The notes: a model not told the origin generated them from the sequence alone. Counted from the stretch's first letter, positions 18,813 through 30,479 are shown. The stretch is DNA of 64,000 bases from Sterolibacterium sp964437515 (GCA_964437515.1 CAYTHB010000008.1:1-64000), one strand, 5' to 3'. Numbers and translations are program-made.

Positions 18813-20132
18813 TCAATGCCTCGCGTGCATTTCCGATTTCTGCGGAAAAACACGCACCAGCAAAATACGCGGGCCCGACATTTTTTTCACCACGACGGCA
18901 AAGCCCGGAAACTCGACGCGCTGACCTTCTTCGGGAACATCGCCTAGGCGTTGCATGACCAAGCCGCCGATGCTATCCACGTCATCGGCTTCGATATCCA
19001 GCCCCAAGGCGCGCTCCAGCGTGAATAACGGCAGACTGCCCTTGCCCATCAATGAACCATCATCGAGCTTGAACCAGTCATTCTGTGACTGGCGAAACTC
19101 GTCGCGAATCTCACCGACCAACGCACCCAGCAAATTATCCAGCGTAATAAAGCCCAGAGGATGCGACTCATCATGCGCCACCACCGCGAAATGCGGCGCA
19201 CCTTTGCGCAAACGGCGAAATAACTCGGTGGCCGGCAGACGTGGCGAAACAATCTGCAGCGGGCGCACCAAAGGCTCCAGCGTTTGCAGCGCGGTGTTTT
19301 TTTGCAAGGCAATAAATACATCCTTGAGATGGATCACACCCAGAATTTTGCCTTCCGCATCCAGATACGGATAACGGCTATAACGATTCTGCGCGATGAT
19401 GTCCAGATTATCAGCCACCGTATCCTCTGAACTCAGCACCGCCGCCTCCTGAAAAGGCCGCATCAGATCCGCCACTTCCAGATCACGGAAATCCAGTGCC
19501 TGCGCCAGTACGCGCCATTCATCGGGAGTGAAATCCTGATTGGCGCGTGAGGAACGCAGGATGATCTTCAATTCATCGGCGGAATAATGGCTGTCATGCG
19601 CATGCCCCACCCCTTCCAGACGCATCTTGCGCAACACCCAGTTCGCACTGTGATTCAGCACCCAGATGGCAGGATACATTGCCCAGTAAAAGGCATACAA
19701 CGGGGGAGCCGTCCATAAACCAATCATTTCAGCACGACGAATCGCCATCGATTTGGGCGCTAGTTCACCAATCACTATATGCAAATAGGAAATGATGAAA
19801 AAAGCACTTGCAAATGATATGCCATGAACAACGCGCTCATTTTCGACACCCAAGCCTTGCAAGAATGGGGTCAATAGCTGTGCAAAAGCCGGCTCGCCCA
19901 CCCAACCCAGCCCAAGTGAAGCCAGCGTAATCCCCAACTGGCACGCGGAAAGGTAAGCATCCAACTCGCCATGCACACGCGCCAGCATCCGCCCTCGCCA
20001 ACCGTGAGTACGCGCGATTGCCTTGACGCGTGTATGACGAAGCTTGACGAGACCGAATTCAGCCGCAACAAAAAACCCGTTGAGCAAAACCAGCAGTATC
20101 GCCACAACGACAAGAAGCAAAGAGTAAGACAT
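18813..20132 (-). CDS. CNNM/CorC-type hemolysin-family membrane protein
   Basis: This 439-residue protein has an N-terminal DUF21 (CNNM) membrane domain (LLLVVVAILLVLLNGFFVAAEF; LGITLASLGLGWVGEPAF). A CBS-domain pair follows (VADLMRPFQEAAVLSSEDTV; GVIHLKDVFIALQ) and a C-terminal CorC_HlyC domain (LMGKGSLPLFTLERALGLDI). Such proteins are linked to magnesium or cobalt export and resistance; the hemolysin name is historical. ATG 20132 is used; an in-frame GTG two codons earlier is possible. No strong Shine-Dalgarno is seen. Confidence 0.9.
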   Translation of the reverse strand: MSYSLLLVVVAILLVLLNGFFVAAEFGLVKLRHTRVKAIARTHGWRGRMLARVHGELDAYLSACQLGITLASLGLGWVGEPAFAQLLTPFLQGLGVENERVVHGISFASAFFIISYLHIVIGELAPKSMAIRRAEMIGLWTAPPLYAFYWAMYPAIWVLNHSANWVLRKMRLEGVGHAHDSHYSADELKIILRSSRANQDFTPDEWRVLAQALDFRDLEVADLMRPFQEAAVLSSEDTVADNLDIIAQNRYSRYPYLDAEGKILGVIHLKDVFIALQKNTALQTLEPLVRPLQIVSPRLPATELFRRLRKGAPHFAVVAHDESHPLGFITLDNLLGALVGEIRDEFRQSQNDWFKLDDGSLMGKGSLPLFTLERALGLDIEADDVDSIGGLVMQRLGDVPEEGQRVEFPGFAVVVKKMSGPRILLVRVFPQKSEMHARH

Positions 20133-20333
20133 AAGCACGACAAAAAAATTTCATTGAATACGGAACAGGAAGCATATTCAGTTTACAGGAATCATCTTTC
20201 CTGAGCATTGAAATACGCATCGAATCGTCAGGCACCACTACACACCAAGGCAATCACATGAGTCCAACGTGTCTTCTCCGAGGGCGTCTCGACACAAATG
20301 AAGAAGATCTGCATCGATTCTGATGCACTCATC

Positions 20334-20362
20334 TTGATACATTCTTGATAAGTGCACATATT
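20334..20362 (+). promoter_or_regulatory. Candidate sigma-70 promoter for the kdp operon
   Basis: TTGATA (20334-20339) and CATATT (20357-20362) are 17 bp apart, about 120 bp before kdpF. Just downstream is an AT-rich run (GTTTTTATAAGGCATTTTTT, around 20375-20394) that could take part in KdpE binding, though I cannot match a defined operator. The remainder of the 20133-20479 gap holds no gene I can support. Confidence 0.35.
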
Positions 20363-20479
20363 TTCTTAACCCCGTTTTTATAAGGCATTTTTTAGCATGG
20401 CACCGTTCCTTTAGCGGAGTCATGTCATGCCTTTTTCAAGTTCTATCGTATTTACCCACCTTCGATTGCGGAGGTGGCC

Positions 20480-20578
20480 GTGATTTCTCTGGGCTTTATC
20501 CATTGGCTGGCGGCCGGTGGTGCGTTAATTTTGTTTATCTATCTCGGTTACGCCTTGCTGCGACCCGAGCAGTTCTGA
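20480..20578 (+). CDS. kdpF: Potassium-transporting ATPase small subunit KdpF
   Basis: This 32-residue single-span peptide starts with GTG at 20480, preceded by a strong GGAGGTG Shine-Dalgarno. The hydrophobic helix (AAGGALILFIYLGYALL) ends in RPEQF, matching the YALL-RPE-F ending typical of KdpF. KdpF stabilises the KdpABC complex in the inner membrane. It is the first gene of the kdp operon. Confidence 0.85.
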   Translation: MISLGFIHWLAAGGALILFIYLGYALLRPEQF

Positions 20579-20590
20579 ATGGAGGCCATC

Positions 20591-20674
20591 ATGCAAGACC
20601 TGTTCTTTGTCGGCCTCACGGCTGTGTTTTTCATTGCTACCGCCTTTGGTGTGTTGGCATTACGCAAGCTGTAA
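20591..20674 (+). CDS. Small single-span membrane peptide between kdpF and kdpA
   Basis: This 27-residue frame has its own GGAGG Shine-Dalgarno five bases before ATG 20591. It encodes one hydrophobic helix (LFFVGLTAVFFIATAFGVLA) with a basic end (LRKL). It fits exactly between kdpF and kdpA with 12-bp spacers. I recall comparable tiny ORFs beside kdpF in other proteobacteria but know no assigned function. A second KdpF-like stabiliser is a reasonable guess, not shown. Confidence 0.65.
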   Translation: MQDLFFVGLTAVFFIATAFGVLALRKL

Positions 20675-20686
20675 AGGGGCAAGATA

Positions 20687-22393
20687 ATGGAATTAAATAT
20701 CATGGGTTTTATGCTGGTGCTTGCCTTTATGGGAGGGCTGGCCTTGTTCATGGGGCGCTGGCTGGCTAAAGCCTTTCAAGACGAGGATCACTGGGCCGTG
20801 GAGCGCCTGAGCTACCGCGTCCTAGGCGTGAACCCTGCCGAGCCCATGGGCTGGGCGCGCTATGGGCTGGCACTGCTCTTGTCCAATGCCGCCATGATGG
20901 GCTTGGGCTACCTCGTGCTGCGTCTGCAAGGCTGGCTGCCCTTAAACGGTTTGAGCAACTCGGCGCAATCGCCCGACCTGGCCTTCAACACGGCGGCGTC
21001 CTTTATCACCAATACCAATTGGCAGGCCTATGCGGGCGAGGCCAGCCTGTCCAACGCCACGCAGATGCTGGCCATCACCTTTTTGATGTTTGGCGGTGCG
21101 ACGGCGGGTGTGGCAGCCGCAGGTGGTTTTATCCGTGGCCTGTCGCGCGCCAGCAGCCAGGATCTGGGTAACTACTGGGTGGATTTCATGCGCGTGCTCT
21201 GGCGCGTGATGCTGCCTTTGTGCTTCGTGATGGCGCTGGTCTATGTGTGGCAAGGGATGCCGCAAACGCTGGCAAGCGATGCTATCGCCACCACGCTGGA
21301 AGGTGCGCGCCAGCAGCTCATCGTGGGGCCGGTGGCGAGCTTTGAATCCATCAAGCACATCGGCACCAACGGCGGCGGCTTCTTCAATGTAAACGCCGCA
21401 CATCCGTTCGAGAACCCCACACCGCTGACCAACACGCTGCACATCCTCTCGATGCTGCTGATTCCTTCGGCACTCACGGTGACCTTTGGTCTGATGCTGG
21501 CGCGCCGTCGCCAGGGCTGGGTGTTCTTCGGCGCGTTTTTGGCGATGTTCATCGGCTTCTTGGCACTGGTGTACAGCGCTGAGCAAAGTGGCAACCCGCT
21601 GCTGAGCAAAGCGGGCGCCGATCAAGTGATGTCAGCCACCCAGCCGGGCGGCAATATGGAGGGCAAGGAGCTGCGCTTTGGCATTGCCGGCACGGCCTTG
21701 TTCGTCACCACCACCACGGCGGCGACTACCGGCTCGGTCAATGCCATGCACGACTCCCTCACGCCTATGGGCGGCTTCGTGCCGCTGGCGCAGATGATGC
21801 TCAACTGCGTGTTTGGTGGTGATGGCGTGGGCTTCATCAATCTGATCCAGTACGCCATCCTCACAGTATTTTTGGCCGGCATGATGATTGGCCGCACGCC
21901 TGAGTTTTTGGGCAAGAAGATCGAGGCGCGCGAGATCAAGCTGGTGATGCTCTCGGTGCTGGCGCATCCAGCGTCCATCCTTGGCTTTACTGCGCTCGCG
22001 GCTATGTGGCCAGACACAGACGCCAGTCTGACCAACCACGGCGCACATGGCTTTTCTGAAGTGCTCTACGCCTACACCTCGGGTACGGCCAACAATGGCT
22101 CGGCCTTTGCAGGCTTGAATGCCAATACGCCGTTCTTTAACACCACGATTGGCCTGGCCATGCTGGTGGGGCGCTTCTTCACCCTGCTGCCGCTGCTGGC
22201 CGTGGCCGGTTCGTTAGCGGCCAAGAAAACTGTGGCTGATGGTCCTGGCACCTTCCCCACCGCCACGCCGCTGTTCATGGTTCTCTTGGTATTCGTGGTG
22301 CTGATCGTTGGTGGACTGACCTTCTTGCCCGCCCTTGCCTTGGGCCCCATCGTCGAGCAGCTACAAATGCTGAGCGGCCAGGTTCAACCGTAA
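20687..22393 (+). CDS. kdpA: Potassium-transporting ATPase subunit KdpA
   Basis: This 568-residue potassium-selective channel subunit of the Kdp pump is related to SKT transporters. The pore signature GTNGGGFFNVNAAHPFENPT lies near residue 225, with further pore loops (MGGFVPLAQMMLNCVFGG; NNGSAFAGLNANTPFFN). The start ATG 20687 has AAGGGGCAAG upstream. It is followed 13 bp later by kdpC, not kdpB, which breaks the usual A-B-C order. Confidence 0.96.
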   Translation: MELNIMGFMLVLAFMGGLALFMGRWLAKAFQDEDHWAVERLSYRVLGVNPAEPMGWARYGLALLLSNAAMMGLGYLVLRLQGWLPLNGLSNSAQSPDLAFNTAASFITNTNWQAYAGEASLSNATQMLAITFLMFGGATAGVAAAGGFIRGLSRASSQDLGNYWVDFMRVLWRVMLPLCFVMALVYVWQGMPQTLASDAIATTLEGARQQLIVGPVASFESIKHIGTNGGGFFNVNAAHPFENPTPLTNTLHILSMLLIPSALTVTFGLMLARRRQGWVFFGAFLAMFIGFLALVYSAEQSGNPLLSKAGADQVMSATQPGGNMEGKELRFGIAGTALFVTTTTAATTGSVNAMHDSLTPMGGFVPLAQMMLNCVFGGDGVGFINLIQYAILTVFLAGMMIGRTPEFLGKKIEAREIKLVMLSVLAHPASILGFTALAAMWPDTDASLTNHGAHGFSEVLYAYTSGTANNGSAFAGLNANTPFFNTTIGLAMLVGRFFTLLPLLAVAGSLAAKKTVADGPGTFPTATPLFMVLLVFVVLIVGGLTFLPALALGPIVEQLQMLSGQVQP

Positions 22394-22406
22394 TTCGAGG
22401 TCTGTT

Positions 22407-23031
22407 ATGAATACGAATGCAATCAACCCTTCACCGCTGGCCGGTCTGCTCGGCCCCTGCCTGCGCGGTGCCATCTTTGTAGCGCTGGTCACCGGTGTGG
22501 CCTATCCGATCGCGACCACCGGCGTGGCGCAGCTGCTGCTGCCCGCGCAGGCCTCGGGCAGCCTGATCGAACGCGGCGGGGCTGTGGTCGGCTCGCGCCT
22601 GATCGGGCAAGACTTCACGCAGGCGCAGTACTTCCATCCGCGCCCCAGCAGCACAGCCGATGCCCCCTACAACGCCAGCGTCTCGTCGGGCAGCAACCAA
22701 GGCCCCACCAATGCCGCGCTGATCGCCGCCGTGTCCCAGCGCAGCGCGGCCTACCGCCAAGTCAACGGTCTGCCTGCGGATGCAGCCGTGCCGGTGGATG
22801 CCGTCACCGCCTCGGCCTCAGGGCTGGATCCGCATATTTCGCTCGCCAATGCGCGGCTGCAAGTGGCGCGCGTGGCGCAGGCGCGCGGCATGTCGCAAGA
22901 CGCTTTGCAAACTCTGCTGGCCCAGCACACCGAAGGCCGATTGCTTGGTCTGATCGGCGAGCCGCGCGTGAATGTGCTCACTTTGAATCTCGCGCTTGAT
23001 ACCCAGACCGGTGCTGCGCAAGGAGATCACC

Positions 23032-23042
<11 letters not shown>
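22407..23042 (+). CDS. kdpC: Potassium-transporting ATPase subunit KdpC
   Basis: This 211-residue protein has one N-terminal membrane helix (GAIFVALVTGVAYPIATTGV). Periplasmic-side motifs typical of KdpC follow: FHPRPSSTADAPYNASVSSG, GLDPHISLANARLQVARVA and LGEP-like LIGEPRVNVLTLNLAL. It enhances nucleotide or potassium affinity of the pump. It overlaps kdpB by 11 bp. Codons here and in kdpA/kdpB favour G or C at third positions more than the surrounding genes do. Confidence 0.95.
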
Positions 23043-25128
<2,086 letters not shown>

Positions 25129-25148
25129 TTTTCAAGGTGAATTCTAAA

Positions 25149-25973
25149 ATGCGTATTCTTTACTTTTCCTTGCTTGCCGGTGCTTCGATATTTTCCGCGA
25201 GCCACGCCCATGCCGAGGCCAGCTGGAGTGGCAATATCAACCTGGTCAGCGAATACCGCTTCAGAGGCATCGACCAAACCTGGGGACAGCCAGCCCTGCA
25301 AGGCGGTGTCGACTGGAATCATACTGATGGATGGTATGCCGGCGCATCGGCCTCCAACGTCAGTTCGCGCTCCTATCCGGGCGGGAGCAGTGAAATTGAT
25401 CTCTACGGTGGTTTTAATGGCAAGATCAACGAAGACTGGTCTTATACCGTCGGTGCTTATGGCTATATCTATCCTGGTGCCAATCTGCGCCATGCGCGCT
25501 GCCCCAGCGCTTCCTTTAGCGCCCCTTGTGCTGCCGCCCTGCCCAGTCAAAGCTACAACACGCTGGAAATAAACGCCGGACTCGGTTGGCGGTGGCTGGC
25601 CTACAAGATGTCAGTCTCTGCGACAGACTATTTCGGTGCCAATCAGAATACCGGTTACAACCGTTCTACTCGCGGATCCGTTTATCATGATCTGACCGCC
25701 ACCATGCCATTGACGGACAGTGTCAGCCTGGCGGTGCATGGCGGTTATACCGATATTCGTGCTGATACGGGCGGATACTCACCCAATTACGCAGATTGGC
25801 GAATTGCCTTGAGCAAGCGTTGGCAAGATGGTTGGAACGCCGCTGTCGGAGTGGTCGGGGCCAGCAATAACCGGTTTTATCGACCGCCAGCAGGCGGACT
25901 CTCGGCAATGGACATGAAGACGCGTGATTTGAATCGCCCTGTTTTCATTGTTCAAATCGGCAAGGCGTTTTAA
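25149..25973 (+). CDS. TorF-family putative outer-membrane porin
   Basis: This 274-residue protein has a signal peptide (cleavage after SASHAHA) and many short amphipathic strands (WSGNINLVSEYRFRGIDQTW is the family signature), ending in the aromatic IGKAF expected of an outer-membrane beta-barrel. ATG 25149 lies 9 bases after AAGGTG. It sits between kdpB and kdpD with short spacers, so it is likely induced with kdp and may help potassium or osmolyte entry; that function is inference. Confidence 0.85.
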   Translation: MRILYFSLLAGASIFSASHAHAEASWSGNINLVSEYRFRGIDQTWGQPALQGGVDWNHTDGWYAGASASNVSSRSYPGGSSEIDLYGGFNGKINEDWSYTVGAYGYIYPGANLRHARCPSASFSAPCAAALPSQSYNTLEINAGLGWRWLAYKMSVSATDYFGANQNTGYNRSTRGSVYHDLTATMPLTDSVSLAVHGGYTDIRADTGGYSPNYADWRIALSKRWQDGWNAAVGVVGASNNRFYRPPAGGLSAMDMKTRDLNRPVFIVQIGKAF

Positions 25974-26027
25974 ATTGGTCGATATCGGAACAGAGCGGCA
26001 ACAGCGCTTGTATGCGGAAAATAATTC

Positions 26028-28784
26028 ATGATGTCCGACGATGATCGCCCCGATCCAGATCAGCTATTGCAGCAGGTGCAGCAGGATGACGCACTCTCGC
26101 AACGCGGCCGCTTGAAAATCTTCTTCGGTGCCTCGGCAGGTGTTGGCAAGACCTATGCCATGCTTGCTGCGGCCAAGGTAGCGCTGGAACAGGGCGTGCC
26201 GCTGGTCATTGGGTTGGTCGAAACACACAAGCGGGCAGAAACAGAGGCGTTGGTCGTCGGATTGCCATTGCTGCCACTCAAGACGGTCGCCCACAAGAAT
26301 CGAACCTTGCAAGAATTTGATCTGGACGCTGCGCTGGCCTTTGGTACCGCACACGCGGGAGGTAGTGAACCGCCCCTGGTGCTGTTAGATGAACTGGCGC
26401 ACAGCAATGCGCCGGGTTCGCGTCATCCCAAACGCTGGCAGGATGTGGAGGAATTGCTGGCCGCCGGCATCGATGTGTGGAGCACGATGAATGTGCAACA
26501 CCTCGAAAGCCTCAACGACATTGTCGGCGGTATCACCGGTATCCGCGTCTGGGAAACCGTGCCTGATACGGTGTTCGATACAGCTGATGAAGTGGTGGTG
26601 GTTGATTTACCACCGGATGAGTTATTGGCACGACTGGCTGCCGGCAAGGTGTATGTTCCCGCTCAGGCGGAGCGTGCCGCCGCCAATTTTTTTCGCAAAG
26701 GCAATCTCATTGCCTTGCGTGAATTGGCATTGCGCAGAACAGCGGATCGGGTCGATAACCAGATGCAGAACTGGCGTCGCATGCCAGGGAACAATCTGGA
26801 TGGGAAAGCTCAGTGGTCAACGCGCGACGCCCTGCTGGCTTGCATAGGCCCTGGCGTCGGCGCAGAAATGATTGTGCGCAGCGCGGCACGGCTGGCTGCG
26901 CAGAGCAATCTGCCCTGGCATGCCATTTTTGTTGATGCACCGTCGCTGCAAAAAGTGCAGGAAGCTGACCGTGAACGGGCGTTGCGGGCATTGAAGCTGG
27001 CGCAGGAATTAGGAGCTGTGACCGCCACTCCAGGTGGGGCTGATATTGTGGGCACCCTGGTGCGCTATGCGCGAGACAATAATCTTTCCCGGTTTGTCAT
27101 TGGCCGACGTGAAGGACGCAAGTCATGGCGTACCTCTTTGACCGAGCGTTTGGCGCAAGCAACGCCGGAGATGGATATTCTGCAGGTGCCTTTACTGGCT
27201 GCGCAGTCAACAATAGGCGCGCCCAAGCACACGGTGGCGGCAGTATCGTCTCGGCCCACTTGGGCAGGTTATTTGGTGGCGATCTTCGCCTGTGCAGCCG
27301 TCGCCGCCATGGCAAGCCCATTGCGTGGCGTACTGGAGCTAACCAATATCGTCATGCTGTTCTTGCTGGTGGTGGTGGGTGTGGCGCTGCGCTTTGGACG
27401 AAAGCCAGCCATGCTCGCTGCATTCCTGGGCGTTGCATTCTTTGATTTCTTTTTTGTCCAGCCATTGCTCTCACTTGCCGTCAGTGACTTGCAATACTTG
27501 ATTACCTTTGCCGTGATGCTGGTCGTAGCACTCGTGATAGGGCAGCTCACTGCCAGCTTGCGTGCGCAGGCGCATGCGGCAACCGAGCGAGAACGACGTG
27601 TACGTAGTCTGTATCAAATGGCGCGTGAGCTTTCATCGGCCTTGATGGTGGAACAGATCGCCGATATCGGGGCGCGGTTTTTACGATCAGAGTTCAGCGC
27701 GCAGTCTGCACTTTTGGTCGCCGATGATGACAACCGGCTTGTCGAGCAAACGGGCGCAACAGCTCCGGTGGATTTTGCCGTGGCGCAGTGGTGTTTTGAT
27801 CGAGGTGAGGTGGCTGGGCGTGGTACCAATACTCTACCGGCCAGCGCTTGTCTGATGCTGCCCCTCAAAGGGCCCATGCGGTTGCGCGGGGTACTGGCTG
27901 TACAGATCGCGCAGTCGGCAAGCTTGGCCCCCGAGCAACGCCAGCTACTCGATACCTGTGCCTCCCTGCTGGCTATCTCCATTGAGCGCATCCACTACAT
28001 TCAAGTCGCACAGAGCAGCACGGTGCAGATGGAGTCCGAGCGTCTGCGCAATGCATTACTCTCGGCCATCTCGCATGATTTGCGCACTCCATTGGCTGCA
28101 TTGATGGGGCTTGCGGACACGCTGACGATGGCCTCGCCTCCGCTACCTGAACCTCAATCTGATATTGCGCAGGCAATTCGTGATTCGACGCAACGTATGA
28201 ATGCACAGGTCGGCAATTTGCTTGATATGGCACGTCTTGAATCTGGAACGATACAACTTCGGCGTGAGTGGTTGCCAATCGAAGAGGTGCTGGGCAGTGC
28301 TTTACAAGCCAGCACCGATGTACTGAACGGGCGACGTGTGGATGTTCAGCTGGCACCCGATCTGCCGTTGCTGCATCTGGATGCCAGCTTGATCGAGCGA
28401 ATGTTGGTCAATTTGCTGGAAAATATCAGTAAATACACACCGCTCACTGCATCAGTTTCCATTCGTGCAAGCACTATGAACAAGGTGGTGCGCTTGACGA
28501 TGGATGACGATGGGCCAGGGCTGCCTGTCGGGCGGGAAAAGGCAATCTTCGAGAAATTCGAGCGTGGCAGCAAGGAGGCAACATCGCCCGGTGTGGGTTT
28601 GGGCCTTGCCATCTGCAGCGCGATCGCAAAGGCTCACAATGGTCGCATCTGGGCGGAAAACAGAATGCATGAAAATCGTGTCATCGGAGCCCGTTTTGTC
28701 ATCGAATTACCTATAGGCACTCCGCCACAAGATGATGGCAGCGATGCCGAAATAGAACCGTTGGAAGTTAAACCGAATGAATGA
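26028..28784 (+). CDS. kdpD: Sensor histidine kinase KdpD
   Basis: This 918-residue sensor has an N-terminal KdpD domain with Walker A GASAGVGKT (34-42) and Walker B-like LVLLDELAHSNAPGSRHPKR, and a USP-like domain. About four membrane helices follow (LVAIFACAAVAAMASPL onwards), then a GAF-like region, the H-box AISHDLRTPLAALMG near residue 682 and ATPase motifs DDDGPGLP and GVGLGLAI. It senses potassium limitation and turgor and phosphorylates KdpE. The end overlaps kdpE by 8 bp. Confidence 0.96.
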   Translation: MMSDDDRPDPDQLLQQVQQDDALSQRGRLKIFFGASAGVGKTYAMLAAAKVALEQGVPLVIGLVETHKRAETEALVVGLPLLPLKTVAHKNRTLQEFDLDAALAFGTAHAGGSEPPLVLLDELAHSNAPGSRHPKRWQDVEELLAAGIDVWSTMNVQHLESLNDIVGGITGIRVWETVPDTVFDTADEVVVVDLPPDELLARLAAGKVYVPAQAERAAANFFRKGNLIALRELALRRTADRVDNQMQNWRRMPGNNLDGKAQWSTRDALLACIGPGVGAEMIVRSAARLAAQSNLPWHAIFVDAPSLQKVQEADRERALRALKLAQELGAVTATPGGADIVGTLVRYARDNNLSRFVIGRREGRKSWRTSLTERLAQATPEMDILQVPLLAAQSTIGAPKHTVAAVSSRPTWAGYLVAIFACAAVAAMASPLRGVLELTNIVMLFLLVVVGVALRFGRKPAMLAAFLGVAFFDFFFVQPLLSLAVSDLQYLITFAVMLVVALVIGQLTASLRAQAHAATERERRVRSLYQMARELSSALMVEQIADIGARFLRSEFSAQSALLVADDDNRLVEQTGATAPVDFAVAQWCFDRGEVAGRGTNTLPASACLMLPLKGPMRLRGVLAVQIAQSASLAPEQRQLLDTCASLLAISIERIHYIQVAQSSTVQMESERLRNALLSAISHDLRTPLAALMGLADTLTMASPPLPEPQSDIAQAIRDSTQRMNAQVGNLLDMARLESGTIQLRREWLPIEEVLGSALQASTDVLNGRRVDVQLAPDLPLLHLDASLIERMLVNLLENISKYTPLTASVSIRASTMNKVVRLTMDDDGPGLPVGREKAIFEKFERGSKEATSPGVGLGLAICSAIAKAHNGRIWAENRMHENRVIGARFVIELPIGTPPQDDGSDAEIEPLEVKPNE

Positions 28785-29469
28785 AATTCGAATATTGATA
28801 GTCGAGGACGAAGATAACATCCGTCGCTTTATCCGCCTGACGCTTGCTGCGGAAGGCTATGAAGTCTTTGAAGCGGCGAACCAGCAGAGAGGGCTGATAG
28901 AAGCAGGAACACGTCGCCCCGATATGCTGGTTCTTGATTTGGGACTACCTGATGGGGATGGTGTTGATCTCATACGCGATCTGCGCACATGGTCATCCAT
29001 TCCCGTCATCGTTCTTTCTGCGCGGAGTACAGAGGCCGACAAAATTTCAGCATTGGATGCGGGAGCAGATGATTACTTAGTCAAACCCTTTGGTGCAGGC
29101 GAGTTGCTGGCGCGTGTGCGTGCACAGTTGCGCCGCCACAAAAATCAAAGTACTTCGAGTGAGCCGGTTGTAGCATTTGGTGATGTGCGTATCGACTTAA
29201 GCAAACGCACGGTGCAACGTAATGATGAAATCATTCACCTGACACCGATCGAATACCGATTGCTCACTTATCTGGTAATGCATCCAGAACGGGTTTTGAC
29301 ACATAGACAGTTATTACAGGCAGTTTGGGGCCCCGGACATGTGGAAGATACGCATTATGTGCGAGTTCATATGGCAAACCTGCGTAAAAAAATAGAAGAG
29401 GACGCTGCACGCCCCAAGTATCTTCTTACCCAAACGGGGATAGGGTACCGGTTTGTGATGCACGCTTGA
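28777..29469 (+). CDS. kdpE: KDP operon response regulator KdpE
   Basis: This 230-residue OmpR/PhoB-type regulator has a receiver domain with the acidic pair VEDEDN, phospho-acceptor Asp in MLVLDLGLPDGDGV and conserved Lys in DYLVKPFGAGELLARVRAQL. The C-terminal winged helix follows (LTPIEYRLLTYLVMHPERVL; YVRVHMANLRKKIE). It activates kdp transcription and is coupled to kdpD by overlap. Confidence 0.96.
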   Translation: MNEIRILIVEDEDNIRRFIRLTLAAEGYEVFEAANQQRGLIEAGTRRPDMLVLDLGLPDGDGVDLIRDLRTWSSIPVIVLSARSTEADKISALDAGADDYLVKPFGAGELLARVRAQLRRHKNQSTSSEPVVAFGDVRIDLSKRTVQRNDEIIHLTPIEYRLLTYLVMHPERVLTHRQLLQAVWGPGHVEDTHYVRVHMANLRKKIEEDAARPKYLLTQTGIGYRFVMHA

Positions 29470-29986
29470 AACTCTCTTACTCACGAAGGTTGGCGTTCCC
29501 TCCTTGTTCATCATATCGCCGCATTCTGATACTGGTCTTGCATGAACAAATTGCTGCGCTGTTGCTCGTGTCGGCTCGCCGGTTTCTGTAAATTCTAACT
29601 GTGACGTATTGACACGGGTAATATCGTTTGCCGCCTGCTCTACTGGGGGCATGCGGCTGCTTGACTGGGTGTTGCTTCTGTCACCGACGCCCGGCAAAAC
29701 ATCAGAGTCATTCATTACCCGGACAAGCATCGGATGCTTGATGCTCTTCACGTCGGCCACGTACTCCTGTCGCGGTTTTGCGGAACGATACTGTCCGTGC
29801 CCAGTCATATTCCGCCTCAGTTCTGTACCTGATAGCGGTACTTCGGCTTCGCAAGGTGGCTATCCTGACGGGATTTTATGGTCGCCGTACTTTTTTGCAA
29901 TCCCAGCTGGACTGGCAGGATATGACATTACATTGCGCCAACGCCACGGAGAAATGCAGCGAGTGCTATCGCGTGAATTCTTGTAT
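29470..29986. other. No supported gene (517 bp)
   Basis: Frames of up to about 130-160 codons exist on both strands here (for example 29314-29808 minus and 29609-29995 plus). None shows a recognisable domain, the minus one runs into kdpE, and neither has a convincing ribosome site. The stretch may be a decayed gene. No terminator hairpin with a T-run is evident after kdpE. Confidence 0.5.
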
Positions 29987-30138
29987 TTAGCGTGAAACAA
30001 CAAAACGGAGTCCGATTGAAGCTTCGAGCGTAGCGAGCAAATTAGTAGCCGCCCCTCGAGGGGCGGTGGGGTGGGGTGGGTGTCTCGGGTAACGATTATT
30101 TCATCCTCTGTGGGTGGAGAGGGCTACCATGATCGTTA
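29987..30138 (-). repeat. Dispersed element, short form, beside tRNA-Arg
   Basis: This is a 152-bp copy in reverse orientation, from TTAGCGTGAAACAACAAAAC to the tip GGCTACCATGATCGTTA. It keeps the CCGCCCCT-CG-AGGGGCGG stem but lacks the two long-form hairpins. The tip ends one base from the encoded CCA of the tRNA-Arg. Confidence 0.85.
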
Positions 30139-30139
30139 A

Positions 30140-30216
30140 TGGCGCGGCAGGAGGGAGTCGAACCCCCGACCTACGGCTTAGAAGGCCGTTGCTCTATCCA
30201 GCTGAGCTACTGCCGC
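30140..30216 (-). tRNA. tRNA-Arg (anticodon TCT)
   Basis: On the minus strand the acceptor stem GCGGCAG pairs with CTGCCGC, followed by discriminator G and an encoded CCA (30140-30142). The D-arm is GCTCAGCTGGATAGAGC. The anticodon stem ACGGC/GCCGT encloses CTTCTAA, giving anticodon TCT for AGA codons. The T-arm has TTCGACT. Total 77 nt. It is flanked on both sides by dispersed elements whose tips point at it. Confidence 0.95.
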
Positions 30217-30240
30217 ATCGGAACCGAAGAAATAAAGACC

Positions 30241-30479
30241 TAACATACATGGTAGCCGCGTCCACACTGCCACCCACAGAGGATGAAACAAACGTTACCT
30301 GATACCAAATACGCTTACCCCACCCATCCCCTACGGACGGCTTTGCACAGCTGCCCGGCTTGGGCGGCACGGAGCAGTGCTCCGTGAAACCCCGCCTACG
30401 CCCCCTCAAAGGGTGGCTACTGATTGGCTCGCTACGCTCGAAACTTCAAATCAACTCTGATTTTTGTATTTCACGCTAA
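30241..30479 (+). repeat. Dispersed element, long form, beside tRNA-Arg
   Basis: This 239-bp forward copy runs from TAACATACATGGTAGCC to TTTTTGTATTTCACGCTAA. It contains the GACGGCT and CACGGAGCA...TGCTCCGTG hairpins; the third stem is damaged (CCCCTCAAAGGGTGG). It begins 24 bp after the tRNA-Arg 5' end and forms an inverted pair with the copy at 29987-30138. Confidence 0.85.

Noticed and set aside
20422..20769. 115-codon frame spanning kdpF and the next small ORF
   Set aside because: It runs in another frame across two well-marked small genes and into kdpA.
20942..21625. 227-codon minus-strand frame over kdpA
   Set aside because: Arg/His/Gln-rich shadow of kdpA.
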